From contig NZ_JBHMIM010000028.1 in assembly GCF_048060115.1 (NCBI RefSeq), forward strand, positions 1 to 64,000: DNA of 64,000 nucleotides, given 5' to 3'. The stretch comes from Micromonospora_E sp048060115. Lineage in GTDB: Bacteria; Actinomycetota; Actinomycetes; Mycobacteriales; Micromonosporaceae. The notes under the pieces were generated by a model that was given only the letters and a program-made list of their open reading frames with translations, searched no databases and was not told the DNA's origin. The position numbers were made by a program, and so were the translations under genes. The stretch's first letter is position 1. Each line of letters starts with the position of its first letter. Shown piece after piece: positions 35,289 through 43,750 of the stretch.

Positions 35289-36004
35289 TCGAGGCGAACT
35301 ACACCCTGGAGATCGACGTCGACGTCGACGAGGTGTGGTCGTTCGTCGAGGTGATCCCGAACTGGGCCCACCTGCTGGTCGGCTTCCGCAAACTCGACGT
35401 CGTCGACGACCGGCGGTCGGTCTGGACGCTCCGCGGCGACGTGGGGATCCTTGCCCGCGAGGTCGAGCTGCAGGCGGACATCACGGTGTGGGAGCCGGGC
35501 CGCCGGGCGGAGTTCACCATCACCGGTCTGACCGAGCGGATCACCGGGCAGGGCAGTTTCGAGCTCGAATCCGCCGAGCCGGTGTCCCCGCCGCCCACCG
35601 GCACCGCAGCCGCGGAGACGGCGGAACCGGCCCCGTCGGCGTCCGGCCGGACCGAGGCGGCCGAACCGCGCGGCGACCGGGCCCGACCCGGCCTGCTGCG
35701 CCGGATCAGGTTCGCCGTGGCCGGACGCCTGCTGCGCTGGCTGAACCGCCGCCGCACGACCGGTCCGCAGCCGACCGGTCCGCAGCCGACCGGTCCGCAG
35801 CCGACCGGTCCGGCCGCGGTCGACCATCCGCCGACCGGGTCGGCACCCGGCCGCTCCCGGCTGCGTTTCCACCTGGAGCTCACCCCGGGCGGACCGATGG
35901 CACCCATGATCGAGCTGTTGATGGGACCGATGGTCGAGCCGACCGCCGAGGACTTCCTACGCAACATCCGCCAGGCCCTCGAGGGCCGGCGGACCAGCGC
36001 CTGA
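35285..36004 (+). CDS. CoxG-like SRPBCC protein with repetitive insert
   Basis: A 239-residue protein whose ends form a START/CoxG fold: N-terminal YTLEIDVDVDEVWSFVEVIP with NWAHLLVGF, and C-terminal HLELTPGGPMAPMIELLMG followed by EDFLRNIRQALEG. Between residues 98 and 195 lies an Ala/Glu/Pro-rich insert, a basic helix (LLRRIRFAVAGRLLRWLNRR) and TGPQP repeats. CoxG anchors CO dehydrogenase to the membrane; here the basic amphipathic helix could serve such a role for the flavoprotein-ferredoxin pair. No CoxMSL genes are present. Overlaps the ferredoxin stop by four bases. Confidence 0.72.
   Translation: MIEANYTLEIDVDVDEVWSFVEVIPNWAHLLVGFRKLDVVDDRRSVWTLRGDVGILAREVELQADITVWEPGRRAEFTITGLTERITGQGSFELESAEPVSPPPTGTAAAETAEPAPSASGRTEAAEPRGDRARPGLLRRIRFAVAGRLLRWLNRRRTTGPQPTGPQPTGPQPTGPAAVDHPPTGSAPGRSRLRFHLELTPGGPMAPMIELLMGPMVEPTAEDFLRNIRQALEGRRTSA
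35759..35812 (+). repeat. 15-bp tandem repeats inside the CoxG-like gene
   Basis: ACCGGTCCGCAGCCG occurs three times in tandem plus a partial fourth, encoding TGPQP units in the linker. Confidence 0.9.
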
Positions 36005-36023
36005 CGAAGGGGAGGGACGAGCC

Positions 36024-37646
36024 ATGCACGAGTTGCCACGGCGTACCGACGTGGTGGTGGCCGGCACCGGCGCCGCCGGGTTGACCGCGGCGTTGGCCGC
36101 CGCCGCGTCCGGTCTGCGGGTCACGATCCTGGAGAAGGCACCGGTGATCGGCGGCACCACCGTGGTCTCCGGCGGCTCCATCTGGGCGCCGGCGAACCGC
36201 TGGCTGGCTGAGGCGGGCGTGCCGGACAGCCGCGACGACGCGGTGACCTATCTGCGTCGGCTGGCCCTGGGCAGGGTTGCCGACCAGCTGATCGAGACGT
36301 TCGTCGACCAGGTAAACCCGATGTTGGATCTGGTGGTCGAGCACACCGGCCTGCGCTTCACCCCGAATCTGGAGCACCCCGACTATCAGCCGGACCTGCC
36401 CGGTGCGCACCCGGGCGGTCGGACCCTGCAGAGCGAGCTGTTCGACGCGACACTCCTCGGTGAGCTGCGCGGCAGACTCCGACCCACGCACAGCACGGTC
36501 CCGGTCACCAAGCTCGAACTGGACCAGTGGGGGATGGACACCCTGGACCGGTGGGACTGGGCGCTGATCGCCGAACGGACCGCCAAGGGCGTGGTCGGCA
36601 TGGGCGCGGCTCTGGTCGGCGAGCTGCTGTACGGCTGCCTGCGGCTCGGCGCGACGGTGCACACCCAGACACGGGCGGTCCGGCTGCACCGTACCGGTGG
36701 CCGGGTCGACGGCGTCACCGTGACGACGCCGGACGGGGAGGTGGAGATCGCCGCAGCACGTGGGGTGGTGCTCGCCTCCGGCGGATTCGAGTGGGATCCG
36801 GCGATGGTCGGGCGGTTCCTCGGCGTACCGATGGACGCTCCGGCCAGCCCGCCGGCGAACGCCGGTGACGGTCTGCGGATGGTGATGGAGGTCGGCGCGG
36901 CGCTCGGCAACATGAGTGAGGCCTGGTGGGGGCCGATGGTGTACGCGGCCGGTGACACCTACGACGGCGAGCCGCTGTTCCGCCCCACCTCCGGGCTGCG
37001 GGCGTTGCCCGGCGGGATCATCGTCAACCGACACGGCCGGCGGTTCTCGAACGAGGCGATGAACTACAACGACCTGGGCAAGGCGATGGCGGCGTTCGAC
37101 CCGATCCGCTACGAGTACGGCAACCTGCCGTGCTGGCTGGTGTTCGACGACCGGTTCCGCTCGTCGTACTCGGTGGCGACCGCCACCCCCGATGCACCCA
37201 CCCCCGGCTGGATGGCGACCGCGCCGAGCCTCGCGGAACTGGCCGCCGAGGTCGGCATCGATCCGGCCGGGTTGGCCGATCAGGTCGCCGAGTTCAACCG
37301 GCATGCCGAACAGGGCCAGGATCCGCAGTTCGGACGCGGAGCGACGGCGTACGACCGGTACCGGGGCGACCCGACCGTGACGCCGCACCGCAACCTTCGT
37401 CCGCTCGGGGCGGGTCCCTACTACGCGGTGCGGCTGCATCTGGGATGCCTGGGCACCAAGGGCGGCCCGGTCTGCGACGAGCACGGCCAGGTGCGCGATG
37501 TCGCCGGCGACCTGATCGCCGGCCTGTACGCCTGCGGGAACGTGGCGGCCAGTCCGTTCGGGCCGGGCTATCCGGGCGCCGGGGCGACGCTGGCCGCCGG
37601 TATGACCTACGGATTCCTCAGCGGCCGGTCACTTGCCGCCGGATGA
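36024..37646 (+). CDS. 3-ketosteroid-dehydrogenase-like FAD flavoprotein
   Basis: A 540-residue flavoprotein: FAD motif DVVVAGTGAAGLTAALAAAA (residues 9-28), EKAPVIGGTTVVSGGSIWAP, a substrate-domain insertion, GIIVNRHGRRFSNEAMNYND and the C-terminal FAD segment LYACGNVAASPFGPGYPGAG followed by LAAGMTYGFLSG. The last part is typical of KstD-like dehydrogenases (delta-1 or delta-4 5-alpha). Activity on a steroid-like ring ketone is plausible but other cyclic enone/ketone substrates are possible. GGGGAGGGA precedes ATG 36024. Last gene of the cassette, convergent with the kstR2-like gene. Confidence 0.75.
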   Translation: MHELPRRTDVVVAGTGAAGLTAALAAAASGLRVTILEKAPVIGGTTVVSGGSIWAPANRWLAEAGVPDSRDDAVTYLRRLALGRVADQLIETFVDQVNPMLDLVVEHTGLRFTPNLEHPDYQPDLPGAHPGGRTLQSELFDATLLGELRGRLRPTHSTVPVTKLELDQWGMDTLDRWDWALIAERTAKGVVGMGAALVGELLYGCLRLGATVHTQTRAVRLHRTGGRVDGVTVTTPDGEVEIAAARGVVLASGGFEWDPAMVGRFLGVPMDAPASPPANAGDGLRMVMEVGAALGNMSEAWWGPMVYAAGDTYDGEPLFRPTSGLRALPGGIIVNRHGRRFSNEAMNYNDLGKAMAAFDPIRYEYGNLPCWLVFDDRFRSSYSVATATPDAPTPGWMATAPSLAELAAEVGIDPAGLADQVAEFNRHAEQGQDPQFGRGATAYDRYRGDPTVTPHRNLRPLGAGPYYAVRLHLGCLGTKGGPVCDEHGQVRDVAGDLIAGLYACGNVAASPFGPGYPGAGATLAAGMTYGFLSGRSLAAG

Positions 37647-37655
37647 GTGGCCCGG

Positions 37656-38297
37656 TCAGCCCGCCGCGACGGGCGCGGGCTCGGTCGTATCCGACCGGTC
37701 GGTCGCGGCGGCCCGCCGGTCGGCCAGCCCATCGAGGAAGATCACGGTGCACTGGTCGGCGAGCCGACTGGTGGGGTACTCGGGGGTGGGGTGGAACCAG
37801 CGTACGGAGAGCCACACCGCGTCGCGGATGAAGCGGTAGAAGACCCGGGTGTCGATGTCGGCGCGGAACGCCCCGCTGTCGACGCCGGCCTCGATCACGC
37901 CGAGCCAGGCGCTCTGTACTTCCCGGGCGACGTCCTTGAGGTAGTGGAACCGGGCCAGCCCGCGCAGGTAGTTGACATCGTTCTGGTAGATCTCCGTGGC
38001 GTGCGGATGCGCCGCCGCGGTATCCAACGAGGCGTGCACCAGGTTGCGCAGCCGGGTGGCCGGGTCACTGTCCCCGGTGAGCACCTCGGCGTACCGGCGG
38101 CGCAGGTCCTCGAGGTAGGGGCCGAGGATCGCCTCGACGATCGCTTCCTTGGAGTCGAAGTGGTGGTACAGGCTGCCGGAGAGGATGCCGACCTCGTCGG
38201 CGATCTGGCGCACCGTGGTGGCGGCCACCCCGCGACTGGCGAAGGAGGCCGCGGCGGCGCCGATGATCTGCTGTCGTCGATCCAGCGACTCTGCCAC
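37656..38297 (-). CDS. kstR2: KstR2-like TetR repressor
   Basis: A 213-residue TetR protein. The helix-turn-helix reads GVAATTVRQIADEVGILSGS then LYHHFDSKEAIVEAIL. The ligand domain contains IYQNDVNYLRGLARFHYLKD and VFYRFIRDAVWLSVRWFHP, which line up with KstR2 of Mycobacterium tuberculosis (IYQDEAQRL, YRFIRDTTWVSVRW). KstR2 represses ring C/D genes until HIP-CoA binds. GTG 38297 follows GAAAGAGG; upstream in-frame codons lack a site. Two palindromes of the KstR2 type lie in its divergent promoter, indicating autoregulation. Orthology, rather than paralogy with altered ligand, is not proven. Confidence 0.85.
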   Translation of the reverse strand: MAESLDRRQQIIGAAAASFASRGVAATTVRQIADEVGILSGSLYHHFDSKEAIVEAILGPYLEDLRRRYAEVLTGDSDPATRLRNLVHASLDTAAAHPHATEIYQNDVNYLRGLARFHYLKDVAREVQSAWLGVIEAGVDSGAFRADIDTRVFYRFIRDAVWLSVRWFHPTPEYPTSRLADQCTVIFLDGLADRRAAATDRSDTTEPAPVAAG

Positions 38298-38353
38298 GGT
38301 GCCTCTTTCGGGTCTGCGGTGCGACTGGGCGGCACCAGCATAACAGAGCAGCA

Positions 38354-38367
38354 ATCAAGCGCTTGGT
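38354..38367 (-). promoter_or_regulatory. KstR2-like operator at kstR2
   Basis: ATCAAGCGCTTGGT is a perfect match to AnCAAGnnCTTGnT, about 57 bp before the regulator's start codon. A TATGCT -10 box lies between it and the gene in the leftward direction. Confidence 0.8.
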
Positions 38368-38458
38368 GCGACCTTGATCGGCGTCCGTCGGTGGAGGTGG
38401 TCGGTTGGTCGGGGTTGCGCCGCAGGTGGTCCAGGTGGCCCTCGGGTAACAATGTCCA

Positions 38459-38496
38459 AGCGAGCGCTTGATTGGCGGCCGGGACGCAGCTAGTTT
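38459..38496 (+). promoter_or_regulatory. KstR2-like operator and promoter of ABC system 2
   Basis: AGCGAGCGCTTGAT (38459-38472) matches with one deviation. It covers a -35 box TTGATT (38468-38473) that is 17 bp from a -10 box TAGTTT (38491-38496). This is the clearest promoter in the window and gives direct occlusion by the repressor. Confidence 0.78.
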
Positions 38497-38544
38497 ACAT
38501 GCAGTTCACACAGCATCGGGCTTCACGGCTACCAGGAGAAGCAG

Positions 38545-40182
38545 ATGGCAACTGGTCGGAAGTACAAGTGGAACGGGGCGGCCGCCCGCGTCGCGGTGGC
38601 CGGACTGCTGCTCGCCTCCGTCGCCGCGTGCGGCGACGACGGTGAGACCAGCGAGACCGGTGGCACGATCACCATGGCCACCTGGTCCGCGACCCAGTCC
38701 CTCGACCCGGTCCAAGTGGCCGGCACCGGAAACTCCGGCGGCGCGGAACTGGCCGCCCTCTACGACACGATCATGCGGTTCGACCCGGACGGCGGCACCT
38801 TCGAGCCGAACACCGCCGAGTCGCTGGTCCCCAACGACGACTTCACCCAGTGGACGCTCACCCTGCGTTCCGGGATCACCTTCAGCGACGGGGCGCCGTA
38901 CGACTCGGCGGCGGTCGTGGCCAATCTGCAGCGGCACACCGAAGCCCGGTCCAACGCCAGCTCACTGGTCGCACCGATCACCGACTACGCCACCCCCGAC
39001 GACCGTACGGTCGTCTTCACCCTCGCCTTCCCATGGAACAACTTCCCGTTCGCCCTCGCCGGCACGCCCGGCATGGTGGTCAACCCGGCCGCGGTGGCCG
39101 AACAGGGCGACGCGTTCGGCACCAACCCGGTGGGCGGCGGCGCGGGACCGTTCATCCTTGACGAGTTCCGGGCCGACGAGTCGTTGACACTGACCCGCAA
39201 CCCCGACTACTGGGGCGGCGAGGTGCCGCTCGACGGGGTGCGCTTCATCCACGCCGGCGACGGACCGCAGACCTACGAGGCGTTCCGGGCCGGCAGCGTC
39301 GACCTGGCCTTCCTGCGCGACGCCGGGGCGATCGCGGATGCCGAGGCGGACGGAGCCGACGGCATCCGGGTGCAGTACTCCGCCAACGACACCATGATCA
39401 TGAACAACGGCTTTCCGATCACCTGCCAGGAGGGGGAACCGGCGCCGCGCTGCGACGGCCAGCCCGATGGCACCCAGTTGGAATCCACCGCGCCGACCGC
39501 GGACAAGCGGGTCCGCCTGGCGGTCGCCGCCGCCATCGACCTGGAGACGCTCAAACAACGGGTGTACGGCGGCGCCGGCAGCATGTCCAGCGCGCTGATC
39601 TCCGAAGGATCCCGCTGGTACGACGGCGTCGAAGGGCCTGCGTACGACATCGACCGGGCCCGGGAACTGGTCGAGCAGGTCAAGGCCGACGGCTGGGACG
39701 GACGGATCCGGGTCAGCTGCCACACCGGGCTGCCGACCTGGGGAACCGCGGTACAGGGCATGCTGGAGGCGGCCGGGATGCAGGTCGAGCTCACCGACCA
39801 GCAGGAGATCGCGGCCAACACCTCGGCGGTCATCGTACGCAAGGACTTCGACCTGGCCTGCTTCGGCTCGTCGATCTCCGACGCCGAGCCGTTCTTCGCC
39901 CTCAACCGCGACTTCAACTCCACCTACGTCACCACCGGTGGCGGCAACTTCTCCGGTTACGTCAACCCGACCGTCGACGAGGCGATCGCCGCCGGCCGGG
40001 CCGCCGGCAGCGAGGCCGAGGTGAAGGCCGCGATCACCACCATCGCCCAGGCCTACGCCGAGGACGCGCCGTTCCTCGCGGTGACCGCCCAGCCGGAGGT
40101 GGTGCTCATCTCCGACGAGGTCGGCGACGTCTTGCAGAGCGTCAACACCGTGATGCTACTCGGCAAGGCGACCCGCGGATGA
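38545..40182 (+). CDS. ABC importer substrate-binding lipoprotein, family 5 (system 2)
   Basis: A 545-residue SBP_bac_5 lipoprotein. The signal peptide ends in lipobox LASVAAC (Cys about 29). Family motifs are SLDPVQVAGTGNSGGAEL, LRSGITFSDGAPYDSAAVV, GAGPFILDEFRADESLTL and RVRLAVAAAIDLETLKQRV. Two cysteine pairs (CQEGEPAPRC region) may form a disulfide loop unusual for the family. AGGAGA precedes ATG 38545. It opens an operon with an SDR, two permeases, a second SDR and an aminotransferase. The ligand is unknown; the operator suggests an acid or conjugate related to HIP-type metabolism. Confidence 0.9.
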   Translation: MATGRKYKWNGAAARVAVAGLLLASVAACGDDGETSETGGTITMATWSATQSLDPVQVAGTGNSGGAELAALYDTIMRFDPDGGTFEPNTAESLVPNDDFTQWTLTLRSGITFSDGAPYDSAAVVANLQRHTEARSNASSLVAPITDYATPDDRTVVFTLAFPWNNFPFALAGTPGMVVNPAAVAEQGDAFGTNPVGGGAGPFILDEFRADESLTLTRNPDYWGGEVPLDGVRFIHAGDGPQTYEAFRAGSVDLAFLRDAGAIADAEADGADGIRVQYSANDTMIMNNGFPITCQEGEPAPRCDGQPDGTQLESTAPTADKRVRLAVAAAIDLETLKQRVYGGAGSMSSALISEGSRWYDGVEGPAYDIDRARELVEQVKADGWDGRIRVSCHTGLPTWGTAVQGMLEAAGMQVELTDQQEIAANTSAVIVRKDFDLACFGSSISDAEPFFALNRDFNSTYVTTGGGNFSGYVNPTVDEAIAAGRAAGSEAEVKAAITTIAQAYAEDAPFLAVTAQPEVVLISDEVGDVLQSVNTVMLLGKATRG

Positions 40183-40997
40183 CCGGACGACCCGCGACCG
40201 ACGCCGCTGACCCGTCGGCGCGGGTCACCGGGCGGGGTGGTGCCGGCGCGACCGGCACCACCCCGGCTACCCCGGTGGCCCTGATCACCGCCGCCGCCCA
40301 CGGCATCGGGGCGGCCACCGCCAGGTCCTTCGCCGAGGCCGGCTACCGGCTGGTGCTGGCCGACGTCGACGCCGAGGGTCTGGCCGGCACCGCCGCCGAG
40401 ATCGGCGGACCGACGACCACGGTGATCGCCGACGCGACCACCGAAGCGGGTGCCGCCGCCGCGGTCGCCGCGGCGATGACCGGGTACGCACGGCTGGACA
40501 CGTTGATCAACGTGGTGGGCGGCAGCCGGCCCGGCCGAACCGTGCTCGACCTCGAGTTGGCCGAGTGGGACAGCTGGTTGTCGCTCAACCTGACCTCGGT
40601 GTTCCTGATGTGCCGCGCCGCGTTGCCGCGACTGGCTGCCGTCGGCGGTTCGATCGTGAACGTCTCCTCCGGCGCCGGCCTGCGCGGCATGCGGGCCAAC
40701 CCGGCCTACTGCGCCGCCAAGGCGGGCGTCATCGGCCTGACCCGGGCGCTCGCCATCGACCACGGTGCCGCCGGGGTCCGGGTCAACTGCGTCGCGCCCG
40801 GTCCGATCCGTACCCCGTTGATGGAGCGCAACCGTAGCGCCGCCGAGATCGACGCGATGGGCCGGATCGCCGTACTGGGCCGCATCGGCGAGCCCTCCGA
40901 GATCGCCGCGGCGATCCGCTGGCTCGCCAGTGACGCCGCGTCGTACCTGACCGGCCAGACCATCGAGGTCGACGGCGGTCCGGCCCCGCTGGTCTGA
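40179..40997 (+). CDS. SDR-family oxidoreductase inside ABC operon 2
   Basis: A 272-residue SDR with a Pro/Ala/Thr-rich N-terminal extension of about 28 residues. The cofactor motif is altered to ALITAAAHGIGAATA (TAxxHGIG in place of TGxxxGIG). Catalytic residues are Ser in NVSSGAGLRG and YCAAK; the end is LTGQTIEVDGG. Aspartate in LADVDAE favours NAD(H). It overlaps the stop of the binding-protein gene by four bases, an unusual position between binding protein and permeases, which implies that oxidation or reduction of the ligand follows uptake. Confidence 0.85.
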   Translation: MTGRPATDAADPSARVTGRGGAGATGTTPATPVALITAAAHGIGAATARSFAEAGYRLVLADVDAEGLAGTAAEIGGPTTTVIADATTEAGAAAAVAAAMTGYARLDTLINVVGGSRPGRTVLDLELAEWDSWLSLNLTSVFLMCRAALPRLAAVGGSIVNVSSGAGLRGMRANPAYCAAKAGVIGLTRALAIDHGAAGVRVNCVAPGPIRTPLMERNRSAAEIDAMGRIAVLGRIGEPSEIAAAIRWLASDAASYLTGQTIEVDGGPAPLV

Positions 40998-41022
40998 CCC
41001 GGGCGACGAGAGAGGAACGCTG

Positions 41023-41979
41023 ATGCTGCGGACCGTGGCCATCAAACTGGCTCTGCTCGTCCCGGTGCTGTTCCTGGTGAGCGTGGGGACGTTCGTCCTG
41101 CTCCAACTGGGGCCCGGTGACCCCGCCGCTCAGGTGCTCGGCAACACCGGCACGCCCGCCGACTACCAGCGGATCCGCGCCGAGATGGGCTTGGACCAGC
41201 CGCCGGTGCAGCGCTACTTCGAGTGGCTCGGCGGGGTGCTGCGCGGCGACCTCGGACAGAACCTGGTGCCACCGGTCGAGAACGTCTCGGACCGGCTGCT
41301 GCGGGCGTTCCCGGTGAACCTGCAACTCGCCGCGATGGCGATCTTCCTGGCCCTGCTGATCGCGATCCCACTGGCGATGTGGTCGGCGTACCGGGCCGGT
41401 GGACCGGTCGACCGGTGGATCTCGGCCGGCACCATCGGCGTCATCTCGGTCCCACCGTTTCTGGTCGGTCTGCTCCTGCTGCTGATGTTCGCCATCTACC
41501 TCGGCTGGTTCCCGCTCGGGCAGTGGGCCCGCCCGTCCGACTCGGGCTGGGGGCAGAATCTGTGGCACGCCTTCCTGCCCGCGCTGACCCTGGCGCTGGC
41601 CGAAGCGCCGGTCTTCGCCCGGCTGCTGCGCGGCGATCTGGTGGCCACCCTGCAGGAGGACTTCATCCTCGCCGCCCGAGCCAAGGGTATGCCCGGCTGG
41701 CACATCATGCTCCGTGAGGCGCTGCGCCCATCGTCGTTCTCGTTGATCACCCTGGCCGGGGTCAGCGCCGGCCGGCTGCTGGGCGGCACCATCATCGTCG
41801 AAGCGGTCTTCGCGCTGCCCGGCGTGGGTAGCGTGATCATCAAGGCGGCGCAGGGCAACGACTTCAAGCTCGTGCAGGGCGGCGTGCTGCTGATCGCGGT
41901 GATCTACCTGTTGCTCAATCTCGCGGTCGACGTGCTGTACGGCTACCTGGACCCACGGATCCGGAGGCGGCATGCCTGA
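41023..41979 (+). CDS. ABC importer permease, OppB/DppB type (system 2)
   Basis: A 318-residue six-segment permease: first segment LALLVPVLFLVSVGTFVLLQ, LGPGDPAAQVLG, LDQPPVQRYFEWLGGVLRGD, LGQNLVPP and the cytoplasmic EAA loop FILAARAKGMPGWHIMLREA. It partners with the OppC-type gene that overlaps its end by eight bases. The ATPase genes for system 2 are not adjacent but lie at 46026-48223 on the other strand, also behind a KstR2-like site. Confidence 0.92.
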   Translation: MLRTVAIKLALLVPVLFLVSVGTFVLLQLGPGDPAAQVLGNTGTPADYQRIRAEMGLDQPPVQRYFEWLGGVLRGDLGQNLVPPVENVSDRLLRAFPVNLQLAAMAIFLALLIAIPLAMWSAYRAGGPVDRWISAGTIGVISVPPFLVGLLLLLMFAIYLGWFPLGQWARPSDSGWGQNLWHAFLPALTLALAEAPVFARLLRGDLVATLQEDFILAARAKGMPGWHIMLREALRPSSFSLITLAGVSAGRLLGGTIIVEAVFALPGVGSVIIKAAQGNDFKLVQGGVLLIAVIYLLLNLAVDVLYGYLDPRIRRRHA

Positions 41980-42886
41980 TCTCAGCCCACCTGTTGCCGC
42001 GCCGGCCGCCGATCGGTCACCCCGGTCCACCCGGCGTCGTCGCGTGGATGTCGCCTTCTGGCTCAGCGTCTGCTGGCTGATCGGGCTCACCGCCTGCGCG
42101 CTGCTCGCCGATCTGCTGCCGCTGGGCAACCCCGATGACACCACCGCGACCATCGGGGTCGCCGGCTACGCCCGCCCGGACCTGTTCTCGGCCAACCCGC
42201 TGGGTACCAACGGCTTCGGCCTCGACCTGCTGGCCCGTTCCATCTACGGAGCGCGGGTGAGCCTGCTGACCGTGGGCTGCACCGTCGTGGTCAGCCTGCT
42301 GATCGGTGGCCTGATCGGCATGGTCGCCGGCTACTTCCGGGGCTGGGTCGACGTGGTGATCGGGGTCTTCGCCGACGCCACGCTCGTGATCCCCGCGCTC
42401 GTCCTACTGATCGCCTTCGCGGCAGTCCTCGGCCCGCCCCGGACCGTCCCGGAGGCGGTGCTCAAGAGTGGACTGGCGCTCGCCGTGGTCGGTATCCCGA
42501 CGATGATCCGGCTGGCCCGGGCCAACACGCTGCTCTTCGCGCAACGGGAGTTCGTCACCGCTGGCCGGGCGATGGGCGCCACCCACGCCCGGATCCTGGT
42601 CCGCGAACTGTTGCCCAACGTGGCGCTGCCGCTGGTCTCGTACGCCTTCATCGTCGCCGCGGTGCTGATCGTCGCGGAGGGATCGTTGGCCTTCCTCGGC
42701 CTGGGCCTGCAACAGCCCGCTCCGTCCTGGGGAAACATGATCGCCGAAGGTGGACTGCGGGAGCTACGCCGGCACCCGCACGTGCCGCTGATCCCCGGCG
42801 TCTTCATGTTCCTCACCGTCTTCAGTCTCAACATCGTCGGCGAGCGGGCCCGGGCCCGGTGGGACCCCCGGGACTCCCAGGTCTGA
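41972..42886 (+). CDS. ABC importer permease, OppC/DppC type (system 2)
   Basis: A 304-residue permease with a short cytoplasmic N-terminus and six membrane segments. NPLGTNGFGLDLLARSIYGA replaces the usual LGTDDLGRD periplasmic motif, and EFVTAGRAMGATHARILVRE is the EAA loop. AEGSLAFLGLGLQQPAPSWG is a strong OppC mark. It forms the heterodimeric channel with the preceding gene. Confidence 0.92.
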   Translation: MPDLSPPVAAPAADRSPRSTRRRRVDVAFWLSVCWLIGLTACALLADLLPLGNPDDTTATIGVAGYARPDLFSANPLGTNGFGLDLLARSIYGARVSLLTVGCTVVVSLLIGGLIGMVAGYFRGWVDVVIGVFADATLVIPALVLLIAFAAVLGPPRTVPEAVLKSGLALAVVGIPTMIRLARANTLLFAQREFVTAGRAMGATHARILVRELLPNVALPLVSYAFIVAAVLIVAEGSLAFLGLGLQQPAPSWGNMIAEGGLRELRRHPHVPLIPGVFMFLTVFSLNIVGERARARWDPRDSQV

Positions 42887-42946
42887 CCGTCCGGACCGGG
42901 TCGGCGGGAGCTGAGCCGGCCGGCAAGTAGTAGAAGGAGGTCCGCC

Positions 42947-43750
42947 ATGAGAACGGACGAGTCGGTGTTCCGGTTGGACGGCCGGATCGCTGCGGTGACC
43001 GGTGCCGGCAGCGGGATCGGCCGGGCGGTCGCGCAGACCCTGGCCGGTGTCGGGGCAAGCGTCGTCGTCGCCGACATCGATGTTGATCGTGGAGCTGAGA
43101 CGGTTGCCGCCATCACCGATGCCGGCGGGCAGGCCATCTTCCAGCGTACCGACGTCAGCCGTCGGCCGGACCTGGACGCGTTGGTGACCGCGGCAGTGGA
43201 CCGGTACGGCGGGTTGGACATCCACTGCAACATCGCTGGCGTGCCGTCGTTGGTGCGGGACCTGACCGAGGTCACCGGGGCGGACCTCGACGCGGAGTTC
43301 GCGATCAGCGTCAAAGGCGTGTTGTACGGCTGCCAGGCGGCCGCCGAGGTGATGGCCCGCCGGGGCGCCGGCGCGATCGTGAACATCTCCTCGACCGCCG
43401 CCGATCTGCCCGCCGCCGGCTACGGCCTCTACCACCTCGGCAAACTGGCCGTCGTCGGGATGACCCGGACGCTCGCCCTGGAGCTCGGTCCGAAGGGGAT
43501 CCGAGTCAACGCGATCGCCCCCGGTGCGACTTTGACCAACTTCAGCGCCCGCAACTTCACCAACCCGGACGGCAGCGTCGACGAGGAGCGCAAACGGCAG
43601 TGGCTGGCCGGCATGGCCGCCCGGTCACCGATGAACGTCGTCGGTGATCCGCAGGATCAGGCGCTGCTGGTGCTCTATCTGGTGTCCGACGCGGCCCGAT
43701 TCGTCACCGGACAGCTGATCCGGGCCAACGGCGGATGGTCGATGGGGTGA
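42947..43750 (+). CDS. SDR-family oxidoreductase
   Basis: A 267-residue SDR: IAAVTGAGSGIGRAVAQTLA, the acidic VADIDVDRG (NAD type), NISSTAADLPAAG for the catalytic Ser, YHLGK for Tyr/Lys, and FVTGQLIRANGGWS, where Asn replaces the usual Asp of VDGG. AGAAGGAGG precedes ATG 42947. It follows the permeases and overlaps the aminotransferase gene, so it is part of the second ABC operon. A hydroxysteroid-dehydrogenase-like role is possible but not shown. Confidence 0.85.
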   Translation: MRTDESVFRLDGRIAAVTGAGSGIGRAVAQTLAGVGASVVVADIDVDRGAETVAAITDAGGQAIFQRTDVSRRPDLDALVTAAVDRYGGLDIHCNIAGVPSLVRDLTEVTGADLDAEFAISVKGVLYGCQAAAEVMARRGAGAIVNISSTAADLPAAGYGLYHLGKLAVVGMTRTLALELGPKGIRVNAIAPGATLTNFSARNFTNPDGSVDEERKRQWLAGMAARSPMNVVGDPQDQALLVLYLVSDAARFVTGQLIRANGGWSMG

